This document shows positions 25,666 to 34,684 of a stretch of DNA of 64,000 nucleotides, piece after piece; the first letter of the stretch is position 1, and every line of letters starts with the position of its first letter. The position numbers were made by a program, and so were the translations under genes. Source of the DNA: Salinibacterium sp. SWN248 (GTDB lineage: Bacteria > Actinomycetota > Actinomycetes > Actinomycetales > Microbacteriaceae); the NCBI RefSeq assembly GCF_015864575.1, contig NZ_JADYWW010000002.1:434001-498000 (forward strand). The letters run 5' to 3'. Under the pieces are notes generated by a model. The model was not told where the DNA came from and did not search any database. It saw nothing but the letters and a program-made list of their open reading frames with translations.

Positions 25666-27234
25666 TTATGCGCCACAATCTGGATCGTCATTCGGCACAA
25701 CGCCATTGATGAAATAGGCGTCGACAGCCCCGTCGATGCAGCCGATACCACCGTTGTAGGCAGTGTGTCCTTCACCGTTGTAGGTGATGAGTTGGGCGCT
25801 CTGCAGCTGCTCACTGAGTGCGACTCCCCACTCGTAGGGCGTCGCCGGGTCGCCCGTGGTGGAGATGATCAGTACGGGCGGTGCCCCTTCACCGGTCAGC
25901 TCGGTGATCTCGGGCCCGATGTATTTGTACGGCCAGTTCAGGCAGGTCAGATCGCCCGTTGGTGGAAACTCCCGGTACGTCGTTGGCGAGGCCTCGCGCA
26001 TGAGTTCCTGCTGCTTCACGAGCACCGCCGGGTCGGTCTCCACGGGGTAATCAACGCAGTAGATCGCGATAAACGCCTCGAGTGAGTTGTCGGTGTAGCT
26101 GCCGTCAATGTCGCGGCTGTAATAGAAGTCGGCAAGGAAGAAAGCGGTATCCGTCTCACCCCGCGCTGCCTCCGAGAAAAGATCGTTAAGGAACGGCCAG
26201 GAATCCTGAGAGTAAAGAGCCGTACTCATGGCAATATCGAGCACTCCGGCATCCATCATGCGTCCATCAGGGGCAGCAATCGGATTCGCGTCATAGCGGT
26301 CGTAGAGTTCGCGGATCGTCGCTAAGGCAGCATCCACTCCGCCGGTGAACGCGCAGTCATCGAATGACGTCGGGCAGGCCGCCAAATAGTTTTCGAGCGC
26401 GCGCTGGAAACCGGTCGTCTGAACGCGGCCAACCTCGAACACCGAAATCGACGAGTCGGTGGCGCCGTCAAGCACAATGCGCCCGACATTCTGGGGGAAA
26501 TTCTCGATGTAATACGAACCAATATCGCTGCCATACGAGTACCCCAAGTACTGCAGCTTCTCGTCGCCCACAATCGCGCGCAACATATCGAGGTCGTGCA
26601 CTGTGCTCTGAGTGTCAATGAACTGGAGGATCTCGCCCGTATTCTCGAGGCACGCTTGGCCGAAATCGATGGCCGCTTGCTCGCTCTCGGCAAGCCACTC
26701 ATCACTGCCAACCGCTGAATCCGGAATACCGAAAATGAAGTCATCGAGACCCGCGTCGTCGAGGCACGTCACGGGAGTCGAACGGCCAACCCCGCGCGGG
26801 TCCCAGCCGATCACATCGTAGTTCTCGCGCAGGTTCGCACTCACCGCAAAATCGACATCGTCGTGGATGAGATCAAAACCTGATGCGCCCGGCCCACCCG
26901 GGTTCACGAACAGCGAGCCCATGCTTTGCCCGGTCGCTTGATGCCGGGCCATGGCGATCTCGATATCCGTTTCCGGAGACGGGTTTGCCCAATCCATCGG
27001 AGCAATCGCCGTCGCGCACTGAGCGCCGTTATCGCAATCAACCCACGTGAGAACCTGCTCGTAGTAGGGAGCGAGTTCCTCCGACACAGCCTCCCCCGTC
27101 GGCTCCGATGTCTGTGCGAAAAGCTCCGAGAAAAGGTTCGCGCACCCGCTCAGAACGAGAGTGAGGGCGAGAGCCGGCACCACAAGGGCAAACCTGCGAG
27201 CGCGAGAGGCTGGGGCTGCGGCGATGAAGTTCAC
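25666..27234 (-). CDS. Lipoprotein alpha/beta-hydrolase peptidase (TAP-like), copy 1
   Basis: 522 residues. A lipoprotein signal ends in the lipobox LVLSGC (Cys near residue 31). The alpha/beta-hydrolase has the oxyanion region LFVNPGGPGASGFDL, the nucleophile elbow GYSYGSDIG (Ser), and the C-terminal TAP-like part with the late Asp in TTGDPATPYEWG and His in GEGHTAYN. The family cleaves N-terminal di- or tripeptides outside the cell, as in Streptomyces tripeptidyl aminopeptidases. The downstream half of a tandem pair, but with its own leaderless promoter. About half of its residues match copy 2 by eye. Confidence 0.92.
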   Translation of the reverse strand: MNFIAAAPASRARRFALVVPALALTLVLSGCANLFSELFAQTSEPTGEAVSEELAPYYEQVLTWVDCDNGAQCATAIAPMDWANPSPETDIEIAMARHQATGQSMGSLFVNPGGPGASGFDLIHDDVDFAVSANLRENYDVIGWDPRGVGRSTPVTCLDDAGLDDFIFGIPDSAVGSDEWLAESEQAAIDFGQACLENTGEILQFIDTQSTVHDLDMLRAIVGDEKLQYLGYSYGSDIGSYYIENFPQNVGRIVLDGATDSSISVFEVGRVQTTGFQRALENYLAACPTSFDDCAFTGGVDAALATIRELYDRYDANPIAAPDGRMMDAGVLDIAMSTALYSQDSWPFLNDLFSEAARGETDTAFFLADFYYSRDIDGSYTDNSLEAFIAIYCVDYPVETDPAVLVKQQELMREASPTTYREFPPTGDLTCLNWPYKYIGPEITELTGEGAPPVLIISTTGDPATPYEWGVALSEQLQSAQLITYNGEGHTAYNGGIGCIDGAVDAYFINGVVPNDDPDCGA

Positions 27235-27240
27235 CGCATG

Positions 27241-27246
27241 AGCCTA
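27241..27246 (-). promoter_or_regulatory. -10 element of a leaderless transcript (peptidase copy 1)
   Basis: TAGGCT on the minus strand, six bases before the GTG at 27234, in the short gap between the two peptidase genes. Confidence 0.6.
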
Positions 27247-27250
27247 GCGG

Positions 27251-28792
27251 TTAGCAGTTCGGATCGGCGCTCGGAACTTCACCCCTGAGGAGAAAGTCTT
27301 CTACCGCCACGTTGACGCACTCATTCGACTTGTTGTACGCCGTGTGACCTTCACCGTTGTAGGTGATTAGGTGGCCCGAATCGAGGTTGTCGGCAACGGT
27401 TTGCGCCCAGATGTACGGCGTCGCCGGGTCATTCGTCGTGCCGATCACCAGCATGTCGGCCGCGCCAGGGGCAGCAATGGCCACGCGATCCCGTTTAGCC
27501 TCGACGGGCCAGTTCGCGCAACCGGGGTCACCGTACGACATCTGCGGGCCAAAGACCGGAGCCGCGACGGCAAGCTCAGCCGCCCGCGCACGCATGCTGT
27601 CGTTATCGGCCGGCTCACGGGCATCCAAACAGTTGATCGCTATGAACGCTTCTGTTTGATTTTCGGCATATGTGCCGTCAGCGCTGCGGCCGTTGTAGTT
27701 GTCGGCCAAATCGAAGGCGATGCTGGCGTCGCCCCTCATTACCGAGTCGAAAAGTTGGCGAAGATACGCCCAGTTATCTTGACTGTAGAGCGGCAAAATG
27801 ATCGCCGTGAACATGGTTGCACTGCCCAACTTGCGGCCGTCAGCATTCGTGAGCGGGCTCGCATCGAGGCGGTCGAGCAGCGTGCGAATTGTTGTGCGCG
27901 ACTGCTCCACCGAACCGGTGAACGGGCAATCGCTCGCACCAGCGCAGTCAGCCAAGAACGCGTCAAGCGCACCCTCGAAGCCTTCCGCTTGCGCCTTAGT
28001 GGCCTCGAATTCGGATGCCTCGGGGTCGACAGCACCGTCAAGCACAAGTCGCCCGGTCTTCTCCGGGAACAACTCGGCATAGACCTGGCCGAGCAACGTT
28101 CCGTAGGAGTAGCCCAAATAGTTGAGCGTCTCATCGCCCAGGGCAGCGCGCAGCATGTCGAGGTCGCGAGCAGCACTGGGGGTATCGACGAAGCCCAACA
28201 GCTCCCCCGTCTCTTCGCTACAGCGCTGAGCAAACTGAGCGGAAGCATCGGTCGCCGCGGCGATCCATTCGTCGCTGCCCTTCTCGCCCGGGGTGATCCC
28301 ATAAATGTACTCATCGAGCTCAGCCGGGTCGGAATAACACGACACCGGCGTCGAACGATTCACACCCCGAGGGTCAAAACCGACCACATCGAACTGGGAC
28401 TGAAGCGCCTCGCTGGTGGCGTAATCCACACTGTCGGCAACGAAATCGAAGCCGGAGCCGCCCGGACCGCCGGGGTTCACCAGCAGCGACCCGATGCGGT
28501 CGTTGCCGCGTGCGGTCTGACGCACAAGGGCTAACTCGATCGTGTCTCCCTCGGGGCTTTCCCAATCCACCGGCGCGATGGCGGTAGCGCACTGCAGATC
28601 GTCTCCGCAGCCCGCCCACTCAAGCACCTGGTGGTAGAACTTCGTCAGGTTCGGGGCAACAGCCTCTTGCGTCGGCGTCGACGTTGTGCCGGATGCCGGT
28701 GGCATGAACCAGGAAACACAGCCGCTCAAGACGAGTGATACAGCCAGCGCGACCGCAGTCACCCCGAAGACCCGGGAGGTGCGACGGGTCAT
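27251..28792 (-). CDS. Lipoprotein alpha/beta-hydrolase peptidase (TAP-like), copy 2
   Basis: 513 residues with lipobox VLSGC (near residue 25). The same architecture as its neighbour: LLVNPGGPGGSGFDF, GYSYGTLLGQ nucleophile elbow, FDPRGVNRSTPV, and the C-terminal GTTNDPATPYIWA and GEGHTAYNKSNE carrying Asp and His. Likely an exported, membrane-tethered aminopeptidase for scavenging peptides. Its ATG overlaps the holB stop (ATGA), so it is translated from the tmk/holB message. This coupling of an exported peptidase to replication genes is probably positional only. Confidence 0.92.
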   Translation of the reverse strand: MTRRTSRVFGVTAVALAVSLVLSGCVSWFMPPASGTTSTPTQEAVAPNLTKFYHQVLEWAGCGDDLQCATAIAPVDWESPEGDTIELALVRQTARGNDRIGSLLVNPGGPGGSGFDFVADSVDYATSEALQSQFDVVGFDPRGVNRSTPVSCYSDPAELDEYIYGITPGEKGSDEWIAAATDASAQFAQRCSEETGELLGFVDTPSAARDLDMLRAALGDETLNYLGYSYGTLLGQVYAELFPEKTGRLVLDGAVDPEASEFEATKAQAEGFEGALDAFLADCAGASDCPFTGSVEQSRTTIRTLLDRLDASPLTNADGRKLGSATMFTAIILPLYSQDNWAYLRQLFDSVMRGDASIAFDLADNYNGRSADGTYAENQTEAFIAINCLDAREPADNDSMRARAAELAVAAPVFGPQMSYGDPGCANWPVEAKRDRVAIAAPGAADMLVIGTTNDPATPYIWAQTVADNLDSGHLITYNGEGHTAYNKSNECVNVAVEDFLLRGEVPSADPNC

Positions 28793-29955
28793 GCGCCGCG
28801 CCCCGATACAGCAACCTTCACGAGCATCGCCTCAAGGGCGAGCGCCGGAGCAACGTTGCTTTCGATACGACGGCGCGCTTCAGCAATGCCATCCATGATG
28901 GCGAGCGTCGCTGGCGCTGTCGTGCGGTTCGCTACGGCCGTGATGTTGTTGATGATGCTGAGGTTAATGAGTTCTCCCGGGGCACCGATTTGGGTCAACA
29001 GAATGTCGCGATAGAGCGACAGCAGGTCAACCATGATGCGGTCAATGCCGTCACGGAGGCTCCGAGTCGCCCGGCGCTTCTGGTCTTCTTCGAGGTTCTT
29101 AAGCTGCACCCGCAGCGCCGGCGGGATAGTGCCGCCGGGGGCAACACCGAGCGAGCGAAGCGCTGACTCGCGTTCGTGGGCGTCCTTCTCTTCGGTGAGG
29201 GCCGTGGCATCCGCCTTCGACAGCTCCAGCAAGAGGGAGGCGGCGATCACAGCGTCTGAGACAGTGCGGATGTTGAGCACCGTTGTCAGCGCCTGTTCGC
29301 GTCGTTCGCGGGCCTCTGAATTGGTTGCGAGACGGTGGGCCATGCCAATGTGGCTTTGGGCTTCCCGCGCCGCGCGAAGGGCGATGTCGGGTGCGACGCC
29401 ATCGCGGTCTTGCAGCAGCTGGGCGACGTCTTCGATCGCGGGGGTGCGGAGGCGAACGCTGCGCACGCGCGAACGGATGGTGGGGATGAGGTCTGCTTCG
29501 CTGGGCGCGCACAGAATCCACACGGTGCGCGGTGGTGGCTCTTCGAGTGCTTTGAGCAGAACGTTGGAGGTGCGCTCGACCATGCGGTCGGCATCCTCAA
29601 TAATCATGACGCGGTAGTGGCCGACCGACGGCGAGAACTGTGATGACGCGACAAGTTTGCGCACTTCATCAATCGAGATGATGACGCGTTCAGTGCTGAG
29701 CACACCGAGGTCAGGATGCGTGCGCGCGACAACCTGCTTGTAGACCGACTCTTCGGTTTCATCACCGCGTGTGCCAAGCAGCGCAGCAGCGAAGGCATAG
29801 GCAATATTGGAGCGGCCAGATCCGGGCGGCCCCGTGATCAACCAGGAGTGCGTCATCGACGACTGACCTGCACTGCCCAACGCCGATGACGAGGCGGCGG
29901 CCTCAAGAACGGCGATCGCTTCAGCTTGGCCCGTCAGGCCTTCCCACAACGACAT
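28789..29955 (-). CDS. holB: DNA polymerase III subunit delta'
   Basis: 388 residues of the clamp-loader delta' type, a AAA+ fold protein that works with DnaX and HolA to load the sliding clamp. It begins WEGLTGQAEAIAVLEAA. The P-loop is GPPGSGRSN with Arg in place of Lys, consistent with no ATPase activity. Sensor-like EDADRMVERTSNVLLKALEEPP and the TIRSRVRSVRL segment follow. The usual four-Cys zinc module after the P-loop is absent: that region reads TRGDETEESVYKQVVARTHPDL with no Cys. tmk is immediately upstream, as in many bacteria. The ATG is six bases after TAGACT, which itself overlaps the tmk stop. Confidence 0.92.
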   Translation of the reverse strand: MSLWEGLTGQAEAIAVLEAAASSSALGSAGQSSMTHSWLITGPPGSGRSNIAYAFAAALLGTRGDETEESVYKQVVARTHPDLGVLSTERVIISIDEVRKLVASSQFSPSVGHYRVMIIEDADRMVERTSNVLLKALEEPPPRTVWILCAPSEADLIPTIRSRVRSVRLRTPAIEDVAQLLQDRDGVAPDIALRAAREAQSHIGMAHRLATNSEARERREQALTTVLNIRTVSDAVIAASLLLELSKADATALTEEKDAHERESALRSLGVAPGGTIPPALRVQLKNLEEDQKRRATRSLRDGIDRIMVDLLSLYRDILLTQIGAPGELINLSIINNITAVANRTTAPATLAIMDGIAEARRRIESNVAPALALEAMLVKVAVSGRGA

Positions 29956-29961
29956 GCGCTC

Positions 29962-29967
29962 AGTCTA
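29962..29967 (-). promoter_or_regulatory. Possible -10 element of holB
   Basis: TAGACT on the minus strand, six bases before the holB ATG. Its first three bases are the tmk stop codon, so co-transcription with tmk is also possible. Confidence 0.4.
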
Positions 29968-30594
29968 GGCGGGTTGCGGGAGGTGGTTCTGAATGCGCTC
30001 ACGGATCGTCGTGGCGATGTCGTCCACGCTGCGGGCGGCATCCACCACAAGAATGCGGTCGGGCTCTTTCGCGGCACGCTCGAGGAACGCTTCGCGCACC
30101 CGGGTGTGAAATTCTTGCTTCTCTGCTTCGAGGCGGTCATAGCGAGTGCGAGCGCTGTCGAGGCGTTTACGGCTATCGGCAGAATCAAGATCGAGCAGCA
30201 CTGTCACGTCGGGAAGCAAGTTCTGCGTAGCCCACAGCGAGAGGTCACGCACTTCGTCAGAACCGAGAACTCGACCCGCACCCTGGTAGGCCTCAGAGGA
30301 GTCGATGTAGCGATCCTGAACGACAATCTCGCCGCGTTCCAGTGCTGGCCGCACGAGCGTCGCGATGTGATGAGCGCGGTCGGCGGCATAGATGAGCGCT
30401 TCGGCGCGCGGATCCATGTCGCCGCGGCGGTGCAGCACGATTTCGCGCAGCTCAAGTCCAAGATCAGTGCCACCGGGTTCGCGGGTCACGATAACGGTGT
30501 GACCGGCCTCTTCAAGCCACTTCACGAGAAGCTGCGATTGCGTCGTCTTACCGACGCCATCGCCGCCCTCGAGAGTGATAAACAATCCGGGCAC
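29965..30594 (-). CDS. tmk: Thymidylate kinase
   Basis: 209 residues from the GTG at 30594, one base after the topA stop (TAGCGTG). The open frame extends further upstream, but that part is an Arg-rich misreading of the topA tail. P-loop FITLEGGDGVGKTTQ at the N-terminus, TREPGGTDLG, the DRY-type motif VVQDRYIDSSEAYQG, and a LID region with RKRLDSAR are present. It phosphorylates dTMP to dTDP. The order topA-tmk-holB is a DNA-replication cluster. Confidence 0.96.
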   Translation of the reverse strand: MPGLFITLEGGDGVGKTTQSQLLVKWLEEAGHTVIVTREPGGTDLGLELREIVLHRRGDMDPRAEALIYAADRAHHIATLVRPALERGEIVVQDRYIDSSEAYQGAGRVLGSDEVRDLSLWATQNLLPDVTVLLDLDSADSRKRLDSARTRYDRLEAEKQEFHTRVREAFLERAAKEPDRILVVDAARSVDDIATTIRERIQNHLPQPA

Positions 30595-30595
30595 G

Positions 30596-33469
30596 CTACT
30601 CCGCTTCAGTAGTGGCGGCCTTGGGCGCAGCAGGCTTTTTCGCTGCAGGCTTCTTGGCGGCAGCGGTTTTAGCCGCCGTCGTCTTCGCTGCCGTTGCTTT
30701 AGCCGCCGTCGTCTTAGCAGCTGGTTTCTTCGCTGCCGGCTTTTTGGCGGCTGGCTTCTTGGCCGCTGGTTTCTTCGCAGCAGGCTTTTTCGCTGCCGGC
30801 TTCTTCGCAGCCGTCTTGCGCTTGACCGGCCCCTTCGCTCGCTTGTCGGCGAGCAGCTGAACGGCACGCTCGAAGTCAACGTCTTCGACGGTTTCGCCGC
30901 GCGGGATGGTGGCGTTGGTGGTTCCGTCGGTTACATACGCACCAAAACGGCCATCCTTGATCTTGATCGGCTTCTCGCTGACCGGGTCAGCATCGAACTC
31001 TTTGAGAGCACTGGATGCTGCGCGGTTGCCGTACTTGGGCTGGGCGTAGAGCTCTACTGCACCGGCAACGTCGATGTCGAAGATGAGGTCTTCGCTCGTG
31101 AGCGATCGGGTTTCGACACCCTTCTTGAGATAGGGGCCGTAGCGTCCATTTTGCGCGGTGATTTCGACGCCCGTTTCAGGGTCGAGGCCGACGACGCGAG
31201 GCAGGCTGAGCAGTTTGAGCGCGGTGTCGAGGTCGATCGCGTCGAGTTCCATGGTCTTGAAGATGGAAGCCGTGCGCGGCTTCACGACGGCAGCCTTCTT
31301 AGGCTTCTTGGCCTTCTTCACTTCGCCGGTCTTGGGATCGATCTCTTCGACGGGCTCAGGAACAGGCTCGGGTTCTGGCTCGAGCTCGGTGACGTAGGGG
31401 CCGAAGCGGCCATCCTTCGCCACGATCTCTTTGCCGTTCTCCGGGTTGACACCGATAACACGGTCGCCGACGACGGGAGCTTCGATCAGTTCGATCGCCT
31501 TGGCAAGGGTGAGTTCGTCGGGCGCGAGCGCTTCGGGGATGTTGACCCGACGCGGTTTCTCCGGGTCGTCACTGGGGGTCTCCAGGTATGGGCCGTACTT
31601 TCCGATGCGCAGCGTCACGTCATCCGACAGCTTCATCGAGTTGATTTCCTTGGCATCGATTTCGCCAAGGTTGTCGATGACGGTGCGGAGGCCGCGGTAT
31701 TTCTCGTCACCGAAGTAAAACGACTGCAGCCATTCAACGCGGTTCTGGGTTCCGCTAGCGATGCGGTCGAGGTCGTCTTCCATGCCAGCGGTGAAGTCGT
31801 ACTGCACCAGATCGCCGAAATACTCTTCGAGCAAACGGATCACGGAGAACGCAATCCAGTTCGGAACGAGGGCCTGGCCGCGCGGCGTGATATAGCCGCG
31901 GTCGATGATCGTGGAGATGATCGACGCGTAGGTCGACGGGCGACCGATGCCGAGTTCTTCGAGCTTCTTGACGAGGCTCGCTTCGGTGTAGCGCGGCGGC
32001 GGGCTAGTCTCGTGGCCCTTCGCTTCGATATCGAGAAGCGTGAGCGTCTGGCCTTCCTTGAGCGGAGGCAGTTTCGCTTCTTTGGGCTCAGCGGTGGCGT
32101 TGCGCTCTTCGTCTTGGCCTTCTTCGTAGGCCTGCATGAAGCCGCGGAAGGTGATGATGGTTCCGCTGGCCGAGAATTCGGCAACGGGAGCTTCGCCGGC
32201 AGCGATCGTGATGGATGCCGTTGACCCCTTGGCGTCAGCCATCTGCGAGGCGACGGTGCGCTTCCAGATCAGTTCGTAGAGCTTGAAGTCGTTTCCGCGC
32301 AGCGTCGACTGAAGTTCGCTTGGCGTGCGGAAGGTGTCTCCCGAGGGGCGAATAGCTTCGTGGGCCTCTTGAGCGTTCTTGCTCTTGCTGGCGTAGACAC
32401 GGGGCTTGTCGGGCACAGCGTCTGCACCGTAGAGGGCAACGGCCTGGGTGCGGGCGGCGGTGATGGCCTGCTGCGAGAGCGACGAGGAGTCGGTTCGCAT
32501 ATAGGTGATGTAACCGTTTTCGTACAGCGACTGGGCAACACTCATGGTCTGGCGTGCGGAGTAGCGCAGCTTGCGGCCGGCCTCCTGCTGCAGCGTTGAG
32601 GTGGTGAAGGGCGCTGCGGGGCGACGCGTATATGGCTTGGTCTCGACCGTTTTTACGGTGATGGCGGTACTCGGCATCCGCAGTGCGTCTGCGAGAGTTT
32701 GGGCAGCCTTCTCGTCGAGCGCTACTGCTTCGCCCTTGAGGTTTCCGCGGTCATCGAAGTCGCGGCCGGCAGCAACGCGCTTGCCGTCGAGGCGCACGAG
32801 CTTGGATTCGAAGCCGTTGGTTTCGCTGTCGGGCGAGAGCTGGGCGATGAGATCCCAGTAGTTGGCGGTGATGAAGGCGAGGCGTTCGCGTTCACGCTCG
32901 ACAACAAGGCGGGTCGCGGCGGACTGCACGCGGCCAGCGGAAAGGCCGGGGCCGACTTTGCGCCAGAGCACAGGCGAAATTTCGTAGCCGTAGAGGCGGT
33001 CGAGAATGCGGCGGGTTTCTTGAGCGTCAACGAGTGCGGTGTCGACGTCGCGGGTGTTGTTGATGGCGGCTTCGATGGCGTCTTCGGTGATTTCGTGGAA
33101 CACCATGCGCTTCACGGGAACTTTGGGCTTCAGCACCTGCAGGAGGTGCCAGGCGATGGCCTCACCTTCGCGGTCCTCATCAGTTGCGAGGAAGAGTTCG
33201 TTCGCTCCGCTGAGCGCCTTCTTGAGTTCGGCGACGGTTTTCTTCTTGGCGTCGGAGACCACGTAGTAGGGCTCGAAGCCGTTGTCGACGTCGACAGAGA
33301 ACTTGCCGAGGGAGCCCTTTTTGAGTTCGGGTGGCAGGTTGCGGGGTTCGACGAGGTCACGAATGTGACCGACGGACGAGAGCACGTCGTAGTCGTCACC
33401 GAGATACTTGGCTATCGTCTTGGCCTTGGTGGGCGACTCGACAATGACAAGCTTTTTGGTGCCAGACAC
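30596..33469 (-). CDS. topA: DNA topoisomerase I with histone-H1-like tail
   Basis: 957 residues from the GTG at 33469, which has AAGGAG at proper spacing. The TOPRIM domain begins KKLVIVESPTKAKTIAKYLG and has ATDEDREGEAIAWHLL. The catalytic tyrosine is in GYITYMRTDSSSLSQ. The C-terminal half holds several Toprim C-terminal repeats (pattern GRFGPYV/ GRYGPYL), not zinc fingers, as in actinobacteria. The last 75 residues are a Lys/Ala/Pro-rich tail built on KKPAA, resembling eukaryotic histone H1 tails, which likely binds DNA and aids processivity. It relaxes negative supercoils. It heads the topA-tmk-holB-peptidase run. Confidence 0.97.
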   Translation of the reverse strand: MSGTKKLVIVESPTKAKTIAKYLGDDYDVLSSVGHIRDLVEPRNLPPELKKGSLGKFSVDVDNGFEPYYVVSDAKKKTVAELKKALSGANELFLATDEDREGEAIAWHLLQVLKPKVPVKRMVFHEITEDAIEAAINNTRDVDTALVDAQETRRILDRLYGYEISPVLWRKVGPGLSAGRVQSAATRLVVERERERLAFITANYWDLIAQLSPDSETNGFESKLVRLDGKRVAAGRDFDDRGNLKGEAVALDEKAAQTLADALRMPSTAITVKTVETKPYTRRPAAPFTTSTLQQEAGRKLRYSARQTMSVAQSLYENGYITYMRTDSSSLSQQAITAARTQAVALYGADAVPDKPRVYASKSKNAQEAHEAIRPSGDTFRTPSELQSTLRGNDFKLYELIWKRTVASQMADAKGSTASITIAAGEAPVAEFSASGTIITFRGFMQAYEEGQDEERNATAEPKEAKLPPLKEGQTLTLLDIEAKGHETSPPPRYTEASLVKKLEELGIGRPSTYASIISTIIDRGYITPRGQALVPNWIAFSVIRLLEEYFGDLVQYDFTAGMEDDLDRIASGTQNRVEWLQSFYFGDEKYRGLRTVIDNLGEIDAKEINSMKLSDDVTLRIGKYGPYLETPSDDPEKPRRVNIPEALAPDELTLAKAIELIEAPVVGDRVIGVNPENGKEIVAKDGRFGPYVTELEPEPEPVPEPVEEIDPKTGEVKKAKKPKKAAVVKPRTASIFKTMELDAIDLDTALKLLSLPRVVGLDPETGVEITAQNGRYGPYLKKGVETRSLTSEDLIFDIDVAGAVELYAQPKYGNRAASSALKEFDADPVSEKPIKIKDGRFGAYVTDGTTNATIPRGETVEDVDFERAVQLLADKRAKGPVKRKTAAKKPAAKKPAAKKPAAKKPAAKKPAAKKPAAKTTAAKATAAKTTAAKTAAAKKPAAKKPAAPKAATTEAE
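30606..30825 (-). repeat. Lys-Ala-Pro-rich repeat encoding the topA tail
   Basis: About a dozen imperfect copies of a 15-base unit encoding AAKKP or AAKTT. It is a coding microrepeat and a likely site of length variation. Confidence 0.85.
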
Positions 33470-33551
33470 GGGACTCCTTGGGTGATGACGCACTTGACCG
33501 GTGGCAGCGCCACTATCAGCGACACAATACACACACCGACCGCTCAGTTGC

Positions 33552-33950
33552 CTAATCCGCCCTGGTTGGGGGTGGGCCTGCTGTAGCGCTCGTTGTGACC
33601 AGTATGCCGAGGATGCGGCGACTAGCGGTAACTGTCACGATACGCCCATCAACCACACAGTCCTCTATAAGGGAGTCATTAGCACTCGCGAGCCGCGTCG
33701 CATTGTCGCAGGGGTAGCCAGCGATGAGCCCGCTCGCGGTGTCGGCTGCGGCGAGCGCGGCAGCGTCGGTCGCCCCGGCAAGCGCGTGCCTCACACTGAG
33801 CGCCCAATAGAGAGGGATGACGAGGGCAGTGGCGGCGATAACGGTGGCGATGAGACCGACCATGAGGATGGTGCCCGAACCGTGTTCGTCATTCAGCCGG
33901 CGACGCGCAGCGCACACCGTCACCCCAGCGCCTGCCCGCAATGTGGCCAT
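33552..33950 (-). CDS. Tad-locus helicase/secretion-neighbourhood protein (Rv3654c-like)
   Basis: 132 residues from the ATG overlapping the TadE-like stop (TAATG). It has a basic N-terminus, then DEHGSGTILMVGLIATVIAATALV as a single membrane segment with a prepilin-like Gly-Ser before it, then a small outside domain with two Cys. It matches the last gene of the actinobacterial Tad cluster (the Rv3654c position, from memory), whose product is pseudopilin-like. The E5 residue of true pilins is missing (GSGTIL). Function in pilus assembly is inferred from position. Confidence 0.78.
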   Translation of the reverse strand: MATLRAGAGVTVCAARRRLNDEHGSGTILMVGLIATVIAATALVIPLYWALSVRHALAGATDAAALAAADTASGLIAGYPCDNATRLASANDSLIEDCVVDGRIVTVTASRRILGILVTTSATAGPPPTRAD

Positions 33951-34324
33951 TATTGGCCTCCCGCGAGAGCGCAGCTGGTGGCACTGAGCGTGATCGGAAG
34001 CAGCCCGAGCAGTGCGTTGCGCGCGGGGGCGCTCACCGTGGCGCACACGAGGCCGTCGCGCTGATGGGAACTGAGTCGTGCTGACGCGACCAGAGCGGAT
34101 GCGGTAGCCGCGACAGTGCCGGAGCTTTCGTCGCGAGCGAGGCTGCGTGCTGACCCAGCTGCCGCGTCCTGCAACCGGATTTGCAGCCCGGCGAGTTGCA
34201 CCCCGCTGAGACAGCACACGAGTACGAGGGCGACAGCGGGCAACGCCAACGCAAACTCTGCGGTGACGCTGCCACGCTCGTTTATCGCTGCTCGTGCTCG
34301 ATCACGCCGGGATCGAGAGAGCAT
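33950..34324 (-). CDS. TadE-family pseudopilin
   Basis: 124 residues. A basic N-terminus leads to ERGSVTAEFALALPAVALVLVCC, a class III type prepilin motif: cleavage after G18, Glu at mature +5 (E23) and Phe at +6 (F24). The remainder is a small outside domain with three Cys. TadE-like minor pilins are processed by prepilin peptidase and act in Flp pilus assembly. Its start overlaps the upstream gene by 23 bases; the alternative starts are few. It sits in the five-gene Tad-like run. Confidence 0.85.
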   Translation of the reverse strand: MLSRSRRDRARAAINERGSVTAEFALALPAVALVLVCCLSGVQLAGLQIRLQDAAAGSARSLARDESSGTVAATASALVASARLSSHQRDGLVCATVSAPARNALLGLLPITLSATSCALAGGQ

Positions 34325-34580
34325 TGCGCACGAGGTCAGTGAGCATGCCGCGCACCTCTCCGGAACGAAGAATCACGACGAGCAGTCCGGCGAAACCGAC
34401 TGCGGCCAGAGTGGTGATGGCGTATTCAGCGGTTGCTGCGCCGCGCTCGGAGCGCAGGCGGGTGCGCACGCGGGCACGGAGCTGGCGCGCACGTAGCGAC
34501 ATCCCCGCGTCGCCGAACCGGAGGCAGCGGGCACGGCCCGGTTCGAGAATGGGCAAGGGAACAAGGTGCGGATCATTCAT
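34302..34580 (-). CDS. Flp-like small pilin (DUF4244)
   Basis: 92 residues from the ATG at 34580, which has GAAGGAG at ideal spacing. The core is SERGAATAEYAITTLAAVGFAGLLVVIL: prepilin cleavage after G47, then E52 (+5) and Y53 (+6), the type IVb Flp pilin pattern. The mature chain is only about 45 residues. It corresponds to the DUF4244 gene of the actinobacterial Tad cluster. It is the best candidate for the major pilus subunit here. A good ribosome site suggests higher expression than its coupled neighbours. Confidence 0.87.
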   Translation of the reverse strand: MNDPHLVPLPILEPGRARCLRFGDAGMSLRARQLRARVRTRLRSERGAATAEYAITTLAAVGFAGLLVVILRSGEVRGMLTDLVRNALSIPA

Positions 34581-34684
34581 GAGGTACTCCTTCGTGCGCT
34601 GTCGCGCAGTCTGCGGCCGAGTGACTCCAGCCTGCCGAGAGCGGGGGTCGCGCGACTCAGCAGGGCCCGATGTGTGGAACACCG

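Noticed and set aside
30595-30879. N-terminal extension of thymidylate kinase (95 residues)
   Set aside because: It is an Arg-rich out-of-frame reading of the topA tail; the P-loop domain starts right after the GTG at 30594.
30575-32224. 549-codon open frame antisense to topA
   Set aside because: Phe/Leu/Gly-rich low-complexity translation of the Lys-Ala tail; topA on the other strand is certain.
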